From positions 5,642,001 to 5,706,000 of the forward strand of contig NZ_JAUSWV010000002.1 in NCBI RefSeq assembly GCF_030815485.1: a stretch of DNA of 64,000 nucleotides, written 5' to 3'. The stretch comes from Streptomyces rishiriensis (GTDB lineage: Bacteria > Actinomycetota > Actinomycetes > Streptomycetales > Streptomycetaceae). Below the pieces are notes generated by a model. It was not told where the DNA came from, searched no databases, and saw only the letters and a program-made list of their open reading frames with translations. The number at the start of each line of letters is the position of its first letter. The first letter of the stretch is position 1. Positions 41,723-49,519 of the stretch are shown here, one piece after another. The translations under genes were made by a program, and so were the position numbers.

Positions 41723-42271
41723 GAGAACACACACCTTCGGGTGTCGCGACCTCGTGTGATGACGGCATCTTGCCATTCGGACGACGCCATTCAGGGGGCC
41801 AGCCATGTCAAAATCGGATAACGGGCAACCCCCGAACCGCATCACTCCGGTACATCACGACCGGACGGAGCCGGACCATCTGCGGGAATCCCCCGTTCCG
41901 GCCGAAAGATCTTCGGTTGATCTCACGGTGTGGTCGTCCGGCGTGCGCGCTGTTCGTCGACTTGAGTCCGTGTCAAGGGTTCCGGGCGGCTTGGCGAGAC
42001 TTCGCGCATGAGTCATGTCACTCAAGGTGACCTCTGTCCAAGGTCCACAGCGTGAGCCGTGTGACCTTGCACGGAATGGACTCGTCGGCTGTGGTGTCCG
42101 TCCGGTAAGAAGGATTTTTACACCCCTCATCCGGGGCTCAGGGCGCGTGTGCGGCGCGCCCGACGCGCAGGTGCCCGTACGCATCACCTCTGGGGCCCCG
42201 CGCGATGCCCGCCCACTTCTCAATCAGGAGTGGCCACCCTCAAACCATGCAGACCTAAGGGGTACAACACA
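41723..42271. other. Long intergenic region upstream of malic enzyme
   Basis: These 549 bp probably hold the divergent promoters of the amino acid ABC operon and of malic enzyme. Visible items are a UUCG-type mini-hairpin (ACACC-TTCG-GGTGT, near 41731), a short inverted repeat GTCAC-TCAAG-GTGAC (42017-42031) and an AT-rich patch at 42112-42124. No frame here looks coding. Confidence 0.5.
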
Positions 42272-43501
<1,230 letters not shown>

Positions 43502-43514
43502 CGTGCGTCCCGGA

Positions 43515-43547
43515 TGGTCCCGTCCGCGAGGGCGGGGCCATTTTTTT
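43515..43547 (+). terminator. T-tailed terminator after malic enzyme
   Basis: TGGTCCCGTCC pairs with GGGCGGGGCCA (11 bp, two G-U wobbles) around a GCGA tetraloop, followed directly by seven T. This is the only textbook intrinsic terminator with a long T tail in the window. Confidence 0.92.
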
Positions 43548-43592
43548 GCCCACCCACCCGCCCGTTCGGGTGATGACGAGGGCGCCGTCCCC

Positions 43593-43660
43593 GGGGCTGC
43601 CGCCCCTGGACCCCCGCTTCGGCCCTGAACGGGCCTCGTCCTCAAGCGCCGGACGGGCTG
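43593..43660. repeat. Streptomyces extragenic repeat (CTCAAGCGCCGGACGGGCTG type)
   Basis: The segment ending GCCTCGTCCTCAAGCGCCGG and then ACGGGCTG is the type of interspersed extragenic sequence that recurs in many Streptomyces intergenic regions, usually next to gene ends. Here it directly follows the malic enzyme terminator. Identification is from memory of the motif. Confidence 0.65.
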
Positions 43661-43720
43661 CATCTGCCCGACCGTGGCGCTCGGCCGGCGCTCCCGCTCG
43701 GCCGGCGCTCGCTCGGCGGT

Positions 43721-43950
43721 GCCGGGTGGCCGGGTGGGCTGCGCCTGGTCGGCCGGCGCTCGAGCGGTGTGCCGGGCACGGCTGGATCTGGCCGGCCGGG
43801 CTCGGTCGGTGGCGCCGGGCAGGGCTGCGTGTGGGCGGCTGGTGTTCGGGCGGTGTGCCGGGCAGGGCTGCGTGTGGGCGGCTGGTGTTCGGGCGGTGTG
43901 CCGGGCACGGCTGGATCTGGCCGGTCGGTGCTCGGGCGGTGCCGGGCGTG
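43721..43950. repeat. 43-bp tandem repeat array
   Basis: Units beginning GCCGGG start at about 43721, 43771, 43814, 43857, 43900 and 43941. The spacing is 43 bp for the central copies and 50 or 41 bp at the ends. The copies at 43814 and 43857 are identical over nearly the whole unit (for example GTGTGGGCGGCTGGTGTTCG). The array fills most of the gap before the oxidoreductase gene and follows the extragenic repeat element. It has no coding support. Confidence 0.85.
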
Positions 43951-44009
43951 GGAGCGCAAGAGGGCATGTCTCACAGTGGCGTTCGGTTTCGCTCGTCGTC
44001 GCCGGACCC

Positions 44010-44023
44010 TATCGTCGGCTTCA
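44010..44023 (+). promoter_or_regulatory. -10 box of a leaderless gene
   Basis: TATCGT at 44010-44015 ends 7 bp before the ATG at 44023, with no ribosome-binding site between. Confidence 0.5.
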
Positions 44024-44988
44024 TGTTCGCCGTCTACGCCGCCCGAATCGACCGCGACCAGCCGCTTTCCGGCCTGGAGTCGGGGGAGCGCCCGGCCCCC
44101 GAGGTCCGGCCGGGCTGGAGCACCGTCCATGTCAGGGCCGCCTCCCTCAACCATCACGATCTCTGGTCGCTTCGGGGCGTCGGTCTCCCCGAGGGCCGAC
44201 TGCCGATGATCCTCGGCTGCGACGCCGCCGGGGTCGACGAGGACGGCAACGAGGTCGTCCTGCACTCCGTCATCGGCCAGAGCGGGCACGGTGTCGGGCC
44301 CGACGAGCCTCGTTCCATCCTCACCGAGAGGTACCAGGGCACCTTCGCCGAGCAGGTCGCCGTGCCGACCTGGAACATCCTGCCCAAGCCCAAGGAGCTC
44401 TCCTTCGAGGAGGCCGCCTGTCTGCCCACGGCCTGGCTGACGGCGTACCGCATGCTCTTCACCAACGCGGGTGTACGCCCCGGTGACTCCGTCCTCGTCC
44501 AGGGCGCCGGCGGCGGTGTCGCCACGGCGGCCATCGTGCTGGGCCGGGCGGCCGGACTGCGCGTCTTCGCCACCAGCAGGGACGAGGCCAAGCGGAAGCG
44601 GGCCCTGGAGCTCGGGGCCGTCGAGGCGGTGGAGCCCGGTGCGCGGCTGCCGCAGCGGGTGGACGCCGTCATCGAGACCGTCGGCGCGGCCACCTGGTCG
44701 CACTCGGTGAAGTCCCTGCGGCCCGGCGGCACGCTCGTCATCTCCGGCGCCACCAGTGGTGACCGGCCCTCACACGCCGAGCTGACCCGCATCTTCTTCC
44801 TGGAGCTGAAGGTCGTCGGCTCCACCATGGGCACCAAGGACGAACTGGAGGATCTGCTCTCCTTCTGTGCCGCGACCGGTGTCCGTCCCGTCATCGACGA
44901 GGTGCTGCCGCTCGACCGGGCCCGCGAGGGCTTCGAACGGCTCGCGTCCGGCGACCTGTTCGGCAAGATCGTGCTCACCAACGGCTGA
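44023..44988 (+). CDS. Zinc-binding-type alcohol dehydrogenase/quinone oxidoreductase
   Basis: This 321-residue MDR-superfamily enzyme has a GroES-like N-terminal domain (HVRAASLNHHDLWSLRGVGL) and a Rossmann domain with the nucleotide loop SVLVQGAGGGVATAAIVLGRA. The structural-zinc cysteine cluster is absent, so it resembles NAD(P)H:quinone oxidoreductases more than true zinc ADHs. The frame is open further upstream through the tandem repeats, but MFAVYAARIDRDQPL at 44023 is the natural start and fits a leaderless promoter. The substrate is unknown. Confidence 0.88.
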   Translation: MFAVYAARIDRDQPLSGLESGERPAPEVRPGWSTVHVRAASLNHHDLWSLRGVGLPEGRLPMILGCDAAGVDEDGNEVVLHSVIGQSGHGVGPDEPRSILTERYQGTFAEQVAVPTWNILPKPKELSFEEAACLPTAWLTAYRMLFTNAGVRPGDSVLVQGAGGGVATAAIVLGRAAGLRVFATSRDEAKRKRALELGAVEAVEPGARLPQRVDAVIETVGAATWSHSVKSLRPGGTLVISGATSGDRPSHAELTRIFFLELKVVGSTMGTKDELEDLLSFCAATGVRPVIDEVLPLDRAREGFERLASGDLFGKIVLTNG

Positions 44989-45068
44989 GTCCTCGGCCGC
45001 GGCCGAGTCTCCCGCAAGAACTGTCGGCGGGTCCGGGGTTCCGGGCCCGCCCTTCGCATGCCGCTGGC

Positions 45069-45111
45069 GTCAACCATGGTTGACACGGCCGACATGTCAA
45101 CGTAGGTTGAC
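45069..45111 (+). promoter_or_regulatory. Leaderless promoter overlapped by two operator copies
   Basis: GTCAACCATGGTTGAC (45069-45084) is a perfect 16-bp palindrome. GTCAACGTAGGTTGAC (45096-45111) has the same arms, its start 27 bp later. The promoter TTGACA (45080-45085), a 17-bp spacer and TAGGTT (45103-45108) is built into the two sites, and transcription would begin at the ATG at 45115. This strongly suggests repression by a protein binding both copies, most simply the HTH protein encoded next. Confidence 0.85.
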
Positions 45112-45114
45112 GTC

Positions 45115-45324
45115 ATGACCGAAGCAACGGATCTCGCGGAGCGCGCGGGAGACCGCGACCCACGGGTCGGACTGCGCGCCGTCGCCGCACTGCGCCGGCT
45201 GCTGGAGCAGTTGGAGGCGGTGCAGGTGCGCAGTGCGCGCAACCAGGGCTGGTCGTGGCAGGAGATCGCCGCGGAGCTCGGAGTCAGCAGGCAGGCCGTG
45301 CACAAGAAGTACGGGAGGCATTGA
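45115..45324 (+). CDS. Small HTH DNA-binding protein
   Basis: This 69-residue protein has a single helix-turn-helix at about 46-66 (WSWQEIAAELGVSRQAVHKKYG), preceded by an amphipathic helix that could dimerise. It starts at the predicted transcription start, so the mRNA is leaderless. Two inverted repeats cover its promoter, so it is probably autorepressed. It overlaps the Clp-N gene by one base (TGATG), linking regulator and effector. It resembles small regulators found beside Clp N-terminal domain proteins in actinobacteria; no trigger is known to me. Confidence 0.88.
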   Translation: MTEATDLAERAGDRDPRVGLRAVAALRRLLEQLEAVQVRSARNQGWSWQEIAAELGVSRQAVHKKYGRH

Positions 45325-45923
45325 TGTTCGAGCGGTTCACGAAGGACGCCCGTGCCGTGGTCGAGGGCGCGGTGGGACACGCCGAGCGGGAGGAGGCGAC
45401 GCGGGTCGAGGAGACGCATGTACTGCTGTCCCTGCTCGACCGTGAGGGCAGTCGCGGTTCCTTCGCGCTGGCCTCGCTCGGTCTGCCGCCCGGCGGGCGG
45501 GCGGGGCTGGTGCGGGACCTGGACGAGACGCGTCGCCGCGGCGGGCTCTCCCGGGCTGACGCGGACGCCCTGTCCGGGCTGGGCATCGACCTGTCGGAGA
45601 TCGTGGCCCGGGTCGAGGAGACGCACGGCGAAGGAGCACTGGCCGCCACCGGCCGGGGCGGCCTCTTCGGCGGACGGTCCGGACGGCGGCCGTTCAGCCG
45701 GGGGGCCAAGGACCTGCTCACCGGCACCCTGCGCGTCGCCGTCGCCCGTGGAGAACGGCATATCGGGGACGAGCATCTGCTGCTCGCCCTCACCACCCGC
45801 CGTGGCGTCCCCTCGGAGATCCTCGCCGACCACGGCGTCACCCACGCGTCCCTCACGCGGGTGCTGTACGGCGACAGCCGAGGGGGTGAGCCAGGGGCCC
45901 CGGCCGAGGCCAAGGCCGGCTGA
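45324..45923 (+). CDS. Stand-alone Clp N-terminal domain protein
   Basis: This 199-residue protein has two Clp-N repeats (MFERFTKDARAVVEGAVGHA...VEETHVLLSLL at about 1-60, then FSRGAKDLLTGTLRVAVARG...HIGDEHLLLALTT at about 118-180). They are joined by a Gly-rich linker, and there is no AAA+ ATPase module. In ClpC the same domain binds substrates, adaptors and antibiotics such as cyclomarin. A free copy could be an adaptor, an inhibitor or a decoy; mycobacterial ClpC2 is a known decoy of this kind. It is coupled to the HTH gene by a one-base overlap, and the Gly/Ala/Pro tail is probably disordered. Confidence 0.88.
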   Translation: MFERFTKDARAVVEGAVGHAEREEATRVEETHVLLSLLDREGSRGSFALASLGLPPGGRAGLVRDLDETRRRGGLSRADADALSGLGIDLSEIVARVEETHGEGALAATGRGGLFGGRSGRRPFSRGAKDLLTGTLRVAVARGERHIGDEHLLLALTTRRGVPSEILADHGVTHASLTRVLYGDSRGGEPGAPAEAKAG

Positions 45924-45924
45924 G

Positions 45925-46080
45925 TCCGCCTGCCTGTGTGCCTGTGCGCCTGTGCGCCTGTGTGCTGGTGGCGCCTGGTTGTCTCTCTGACTGCCTGACC
46001 GCCTGTCTGTGTGCCTGGCTGTCAGTGCGCCTGTCCGGGTGTCCGGTTGCGTGACTGTTCGGGTGCCGGGCCGGGCGGCT
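45925..46080. repeat. Low-complexity CTG/TGCCTG-rich region
   Basis: A run of imperfect repeats of TGCCTG, CTGTGTGC and CTGTGCGC fills the gap between the Clp-N and PadR stops. There is no coding support and no clear hairpin terminator. Confidence 0.7.
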
Positions 46081-46113
46081 GTCTGTTCGCCCGCCCTGCG
46101 CAGGCCCAGGGCG

Positions 46114-47289
46114 TCAGGGCTTCGGTGCTCGCAGGATCACGCCGATGTGTGCCGCCGCCGTGGACAGGTGGCGGCGCGCTTCGCGGAGTTGGTCCCCGGT
46201 GACGCCGTGGTCGCGGGCCGCGTCGCGGATGTCGTCCCGGAAGCGGTCGAGCAGGCGGTCCAGATCACGGGCCGGGTCGCCACCACTGTTCTCGTAGGCG
46301 TCCTCGTGGGCCCAGGCCGGTTCGTACCCGGCGGGAAAGTCCTCCGGGGTGCGGGAGTATTCGGCGGCGCAGGAGCCCTCGGCGGCGCGGGAGCTCTCGG
46401 TGGGGCGGGGCGCCGCGGTGGCGGAGTCCTCCGGGTGCGTGGTCGCCGTCGAGGCTGTCGGAGCCGTCGGGCCGGGGGTGGTCGCCGAGGCCGCCGTGGA
46501 GCCCGGCGTGCCGGTGCGGCCGAAGCCGAAGTCCCTGCCGTACTCCCTGCCGAAGTCCCCGAACTCCTTGGCGAGTTCCGTCAGGCCCTCGCGGACGCCG
46601 GTCGGCCAGTCGCCCCGGCTGAAGTGGTCCTGCACCTGTTCCTGGACCCTGCGGGCGATGCGCTGCACTTCTTCCTGGGCCTGGGTACGGGCCCGCTCCT
46701 GCGCCTCCTTGGCCTGGCGGCGGGCCCGCTGGGCCTCCTCGCGGGCACGGCGGCTCTCGTCCTTGGCCCGGCGCGCCTGTTCCTTCCACTCCTGCTTGAC
46801 GCGGCGCATCTCCTCCTTGGCGGCGCGCCACGACTCCTTGTCGCCGTACTCCCCGTACTCACCCGGTTCGCCGGACTCCGCGGAACCCGGCCCGGCGCCC
46901 TGACGGGCCTCGGTGGCCGCCGCCCGCATCTCGCGCCGCAGATCACCCGCCGCGCCGCGCACGTCGGCCCGGATCTCGGCGGCCAGTTCGGCGACCGACT
47001 CGCGGATCTCCAGCTCCAGGTCCGCCAGTTCGCCGCTGCGGTCCGCCAGCTCGGCCCGGCCCGCGTCGGTGATGGCGTAGACCTTGCGGCCGCCCTCGCT
47101 GGTGTGGGTGACCAGGCCCTCGGCCTCCAGCTTGGTCAACCGAGGGTAGACCGTGCCCGCCGACGGCGCGTAGAGCCCTTGGAAGCGTTCCTCGAGGAGA
47201 CGGATCACCTCGTAGCCGTGGCGCGGCGCTTCGTCCAGCAGCTTCAGCAGGTAGAGGCGGAGACGGCCGTGGGCGAAGACGGGGGGCAT
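46114..47289 (-). CDS. PadR-family regulator with long charged C-terminal extension
   Basis: This 391-residue protein has an N-terminal PadR winged HTH (about 1-80; LYLLKLLDEAPRHGYEVIRL, then GTVYPRLTKLEAEGLVTH). A coiled-coil-like stretch extremely rich in Arg, Glu, Lys and Ala follows (about 150-250, RRAREEAQRARRQAKEAQER). After that come a low-complexity Thr/Pro/Ala segment and a final helical part. Ordinary PadR proteins are 100-180 residues, so more than half of this one is extension. It starts one base after the DUF4097 stop, so the two are co-expressed and PadR probably regulates its own operon. Confidence 0.88.
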   Translation of the reverse strand: MPPVFAHGRLRLYLLKLLDEAPRHGYEVIRLLEERFQGLYAPSAGTVYPRLTKLEAEGLVTHTSEGGRKVYAITDAGRAELADRSGELADLELEIRESVAELAAEIRADVRGAAGDLRREMRAAATEARQGAGPGSAESGEPGEYGEYGDKESWRAAKEEMRRVKQEWKEQARRAKDESRRAREEAQRARRQAKEAQERARTQAQEEVQRIARRVQEQVQDHFSRGDWPTGVREGLTELAKEFGDFGREYGRDFGFGRTGTPGSTAASATTPGPTAPTASTATTHPEDSATAAPRPTESSRAAEGSCAAEYSRTPEDFPAGYEPAWAHEDAYENSGGDPARDLDRLLDRFRDDIRDAARDHGVTGDQLREARRHLSTAAAHIGVILRAPKP

Positions 47290-47290
47290 G

Positions 47291-48433
47291 TCAGAGCACC
47301 TTCTTGTCGGTCGTGCTGTCGGCCGGGTCGCCGGAGGAGCTCTCGCCGCCCTGGCCGGAAACGGCATTGTCCCCCGAGCCGGTGGACCTGCCTGAGCCCG
47401 CTCCACCCTGCGGTCCGGTCGCCGGGGCCGGGGCCGGGGCCGGGGCCGGAGCCGAGGCCGGAGCCGGTTCCGGCGCCGGTTTCGACACCGACGCCTGTGT
47501 CTGCTTCGGCGCGCCGGTCGCCGGCTTCGCCTTCCGCTCGTCGGGCCACCCGTCGTCCACCGTGTCGCCCGGCGCGTCGTGCGACGCCTCGCCCACCGCA
47601 CTGTCGGCCGGCTCGTACGCCGTGTCCTCCGCCGGGGGTCGTCGCAGCAGGGCGATCGAGCCGGAGATCGTCGTCGCCTTCAGGCTGCCGTTGCCCGCGC
47701 CCAGTCGGCCGGTGATGCGCTTGGCGCCCCACTGCCCGCTGACCCGGAGGTCCTCGAAGGCGTTGGAGACCGAGCCGCTCGCGGTGTTCGCCTCCACCCG
47801 TGCGTCCGCCGGATGGGGCAGCCGGATGGCGATCTCGCCCGACACGCTGGTCAGGTCGATGCTTGCGGGGCGGCTGGTCGGATCGAGGTCGACGATCATC
47901 GACCCGCTCACGGAGTCGGCCTTCACGGAGGAGCCCGCCTCGACCACGGTCAGGTCGCCGGACACGGAGTTGAAGCGCAGATCGCCGGTGAGGGCCTGGG
48001 CCTCGACGCTCCCCGAGACGGTGTCCGCGCGCACCGGTCCCGAGAGCCGCACCAGGGTCGTGTCCCCGTTGACCCCCCTCACCTCGGCTCCGCCCTCGAT
48101 GCCGGAGACCACCGCGCCGGCGCTGACGACGCCCACCTCCACGCGGGTGCCGGCCGGCACGGCCAGCGAGACCACGGCGCTGCGCCGCCACCCCTTGCGG
48201 TCGAGCCACTTGAGGAATCCCTTCCAGGGCAGGTCCTCGTACGCCACCGTGAGGCTTCCGTCGCGATGGCTCACCACCAGGGGCGGTCCCTCGATCCGCG
48301 AGATCTCCAGGCGGGCGGGGCCCTCGTCGGCGCCCACGATGTTCACGGTGCCGTCGACGATGCGCACGCGCAGTTCGCTCACGGGCTCGTCGAAAGAGAG
48401 CTTCCTCGGCTCGGCGACGGACCACTCGGACAT
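47291..48433 (-). CDS. DUF4097 beta-strand-repeat protein
   Basis: This 380-residue protein has about 270 residues of short repeated beta strands (for example VSGSVEAQALTGDLRFNSVS and VSGSMIVDL), typical of the DUF4097/toast-rack type right-handed beta fold. A Pro-Ala-Glu low-complexity tail follows (PAPEPAPASAPAPAPAPAPA). There is no signal peptide or membrane segment. The ATG at 48433 has GAGGAGG 8 bp upstream. It is first in a two-gene operon with PadR, a pairing suggesting envelope-stress-type sensing; the function is not known. Confidence 0.85.
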   Translation of the reverse strand: MSEWSVAEPRKLSFDEPVSELRVRIVDGTVNIVGADEGPARLEISRIEGPPLVVSHRDGSLTVAYEDLPWKGFLKWLDRKGWRRSAVVSLAVPAGTRVEVGVVSAGAVVSGIEGGAEVRGVNGDTTLVRLSGPVRADTVSGSVEAQALTGDLRFNSVSGDLTVVEAGSSVKADSVSGSMIVDLDPTSRPASIDLTSVSGEIAIRLPHPADARVEANTASGSVSNAFEDLRVSGQWGAKRITGRLGAGNGSLKATTISGSIALLRRPPAEDTAYEPADSAVGEASHDAPGDTVDDGWPDERKAKPATGAPKQTQASVSKPAPEPAPASAPAPAPAPAPATGPQGGAGSGRSTGSGDNAVSGQGGESSSGDPADSTTDKKVL

Positions 48434-48469
48434 GGTGCGGACCTCCTCACGACAGCGACACGACACGCC

Positions 48470-48503
48470 ATATCGCGTCTCCCGCAAAACACGATATATC
48501 GCG
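48470..48503 (-). promoter_or_regulatory. AT-rich promoter/operator of the DUF4097-PadR operon
   Basis: ATATCGCG occurs at 48470-48477 and again at 48496-48503 (26 bp apart), the second copy overlapping the palindrome CGATATATCG (48492-48501). AT-rich sites are rare in this genome and suit PadR proteins, so this is a candidate autoregulatory operator about 40-70 bp upstream of the DUF4097 start. Confidence 0.55.
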
Positions 48504-48551
48504 GGCACGGAAAGTCAAGACACCCGTTCCGGTGATCACCGGGTACGCAAA

Positions 48552-48574
48552 AGGGGCGCCCCCGGGGCGCCCCT
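48552..48574 (-). terminator. Hairpin after the DUF6104 gene
   Basis: AGGGGCGCC and GGCGCCCCT form a perfect 9-bp stem around a 5-nt loop, 24 bp past the small gene's stop and just before the DUF4097 promoter. Confidence 0.75.
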
Positions 48575-48597
48575 CCACGCGAACCGTCGTGAACGGC

Positions 48598-48777
48598 CTA
48601 CTCGTCGTCCTCGTCGTCCAGCCGTGCCAGCCATGTCGCCAGCCGCTCCACCGGCACCTCGAAGTCCGGATTCAGGTCGACGAACGTCCGCAGCTGCTCG
48701 GCGAGCCACTCGAAGGTGACCTCCTCCTCGCCGCGCCGCTTCTCGAGCTCCTCGATTCCGCGATCGGTGAAGTACAT
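48598..48777 (-). CDS. Small acidic DUF6104-like protein
   Basis: This 59-residue acidic protein begins MYFTDRGIEELEKRRGEEE and ends in an Asp/Glu tail (ARLDDEDDE). The family is widespread in Streptomyces, strongly conserved and of unknown function. It has no membrane segment or cysteine. The ATG is at 48777 with a GGAG site upstream, and the gene is followed by a hairpin. It is divergent from the conflict-type locus that begins at 49013. Confidence 0.85.
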   Translation of the reverse strand: MYFTDRGIEELEKRRGEEEVTFEWLAEQLRTFVDLNPDFEVPVERLATWLARLDDEDDE

Positions 48778-49012
48778 GGATCGTGCTCCGTGGGTCGGTT
48801 GCAGGGATAGGCATCCCCCCTCGGGGGAAGGACCCTTGTTCCTGCGAGGGGAGGAAGAGATCCGCTCTCCGCTGGGGGAGGGGACAGGAAAAGGATAGGC
48901 GCAGGAGGACGGCGTCCCGCGGGCCGCCGGAGCCCTCGCGCGGTCGGAACCCCGCGGCCGGCCCGCGTGCCGACGGGCGGGGCCGGGGGGACTGGGGAAG
49001 CGGGGGAGTGCC

Positions 49013-49519
49013 ATGAGCGGTGAGGACGTGACACGGGTGGCGCGCATCGCGCTGCCGGACGGGACGCCGGTCTGGGCCCGGATCTCGGGGACGGGGGAGC
49101 TGACCGCGCCGTCCGGGCGGCTGTCGTACAGCGACACCGGGTTCGCCGAGCGGGTGGAGGCGAGCGTGGAGAGCCTGCACGCGCTCGTCACGGGGGTCGC
49201 GCGATCGCTGGCGGAGCCGCTGCGCGCGGTGCGGCCCGACGAGGTGAGCGTCGAGTTCGGCATCGAGCTGACCGCCAAGGCCGGGAAGGTCGTCGGTCTG
49301 CTCGCCGACGGCGAGGCCAAGGCCGGCATCACGGTCACCCTCACCTGGAACGGCGGGCCACCGGACCCCGGCACACCGCCTCCCGCGTCCCCCGGCGCGG
49401 GCGCCCGCGCGCGTGACGGCTCGTCGGCCGGCGAGGACGGGGTCCGGCGCGCGGGCGCGTCCCCCGGCGCGCCGGTGCACGGGGGCGCCGACGGCACCGT
49501 GGGCGGGGGCGCGGAATGA
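49013..49519 (+). CDS. Trypsin-co-occurring domain protein (CU044_2847 type)
   Basis: This 168-residue protein has a compact N-terminal domain (about 1-115) with the pattern VEFGIELTAKAGKVVGLLAD and ITVTLTW at its end, typical of trypsin-co-occurring domain 1. The remainder is low-complexity Gly/Ala/Pro. The domain is found next to predicted trypsin-like proteases in NTP-dependent conflict systems, presumably as a regulator or linker. It overlaps the protease gene by 4 bp (ATGA), which fits this. Its biochemical role is unknown. Confidence 0.85.
   Translation: MSGEDVTRVARIALPDGTPVWARISGTGELTAPSGRLSYSDTGFAERVEASVESLHALVTGVARSLAEPLRAVRPDEVSVEFGIELTAKAGKVVGLLADGEAKAGITVTLTWNGGPPDPGTPPPASPGAGARARDGSSAGEDGVRRAGASPGAPVHGGADGTVGGGAE

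Noticed and set aside
43721..43950. CRISPR array candidate
   Set aside because: Repeat units abut directly with no unique spacers, and no cas gene is nearby; it is a simple tandem array.
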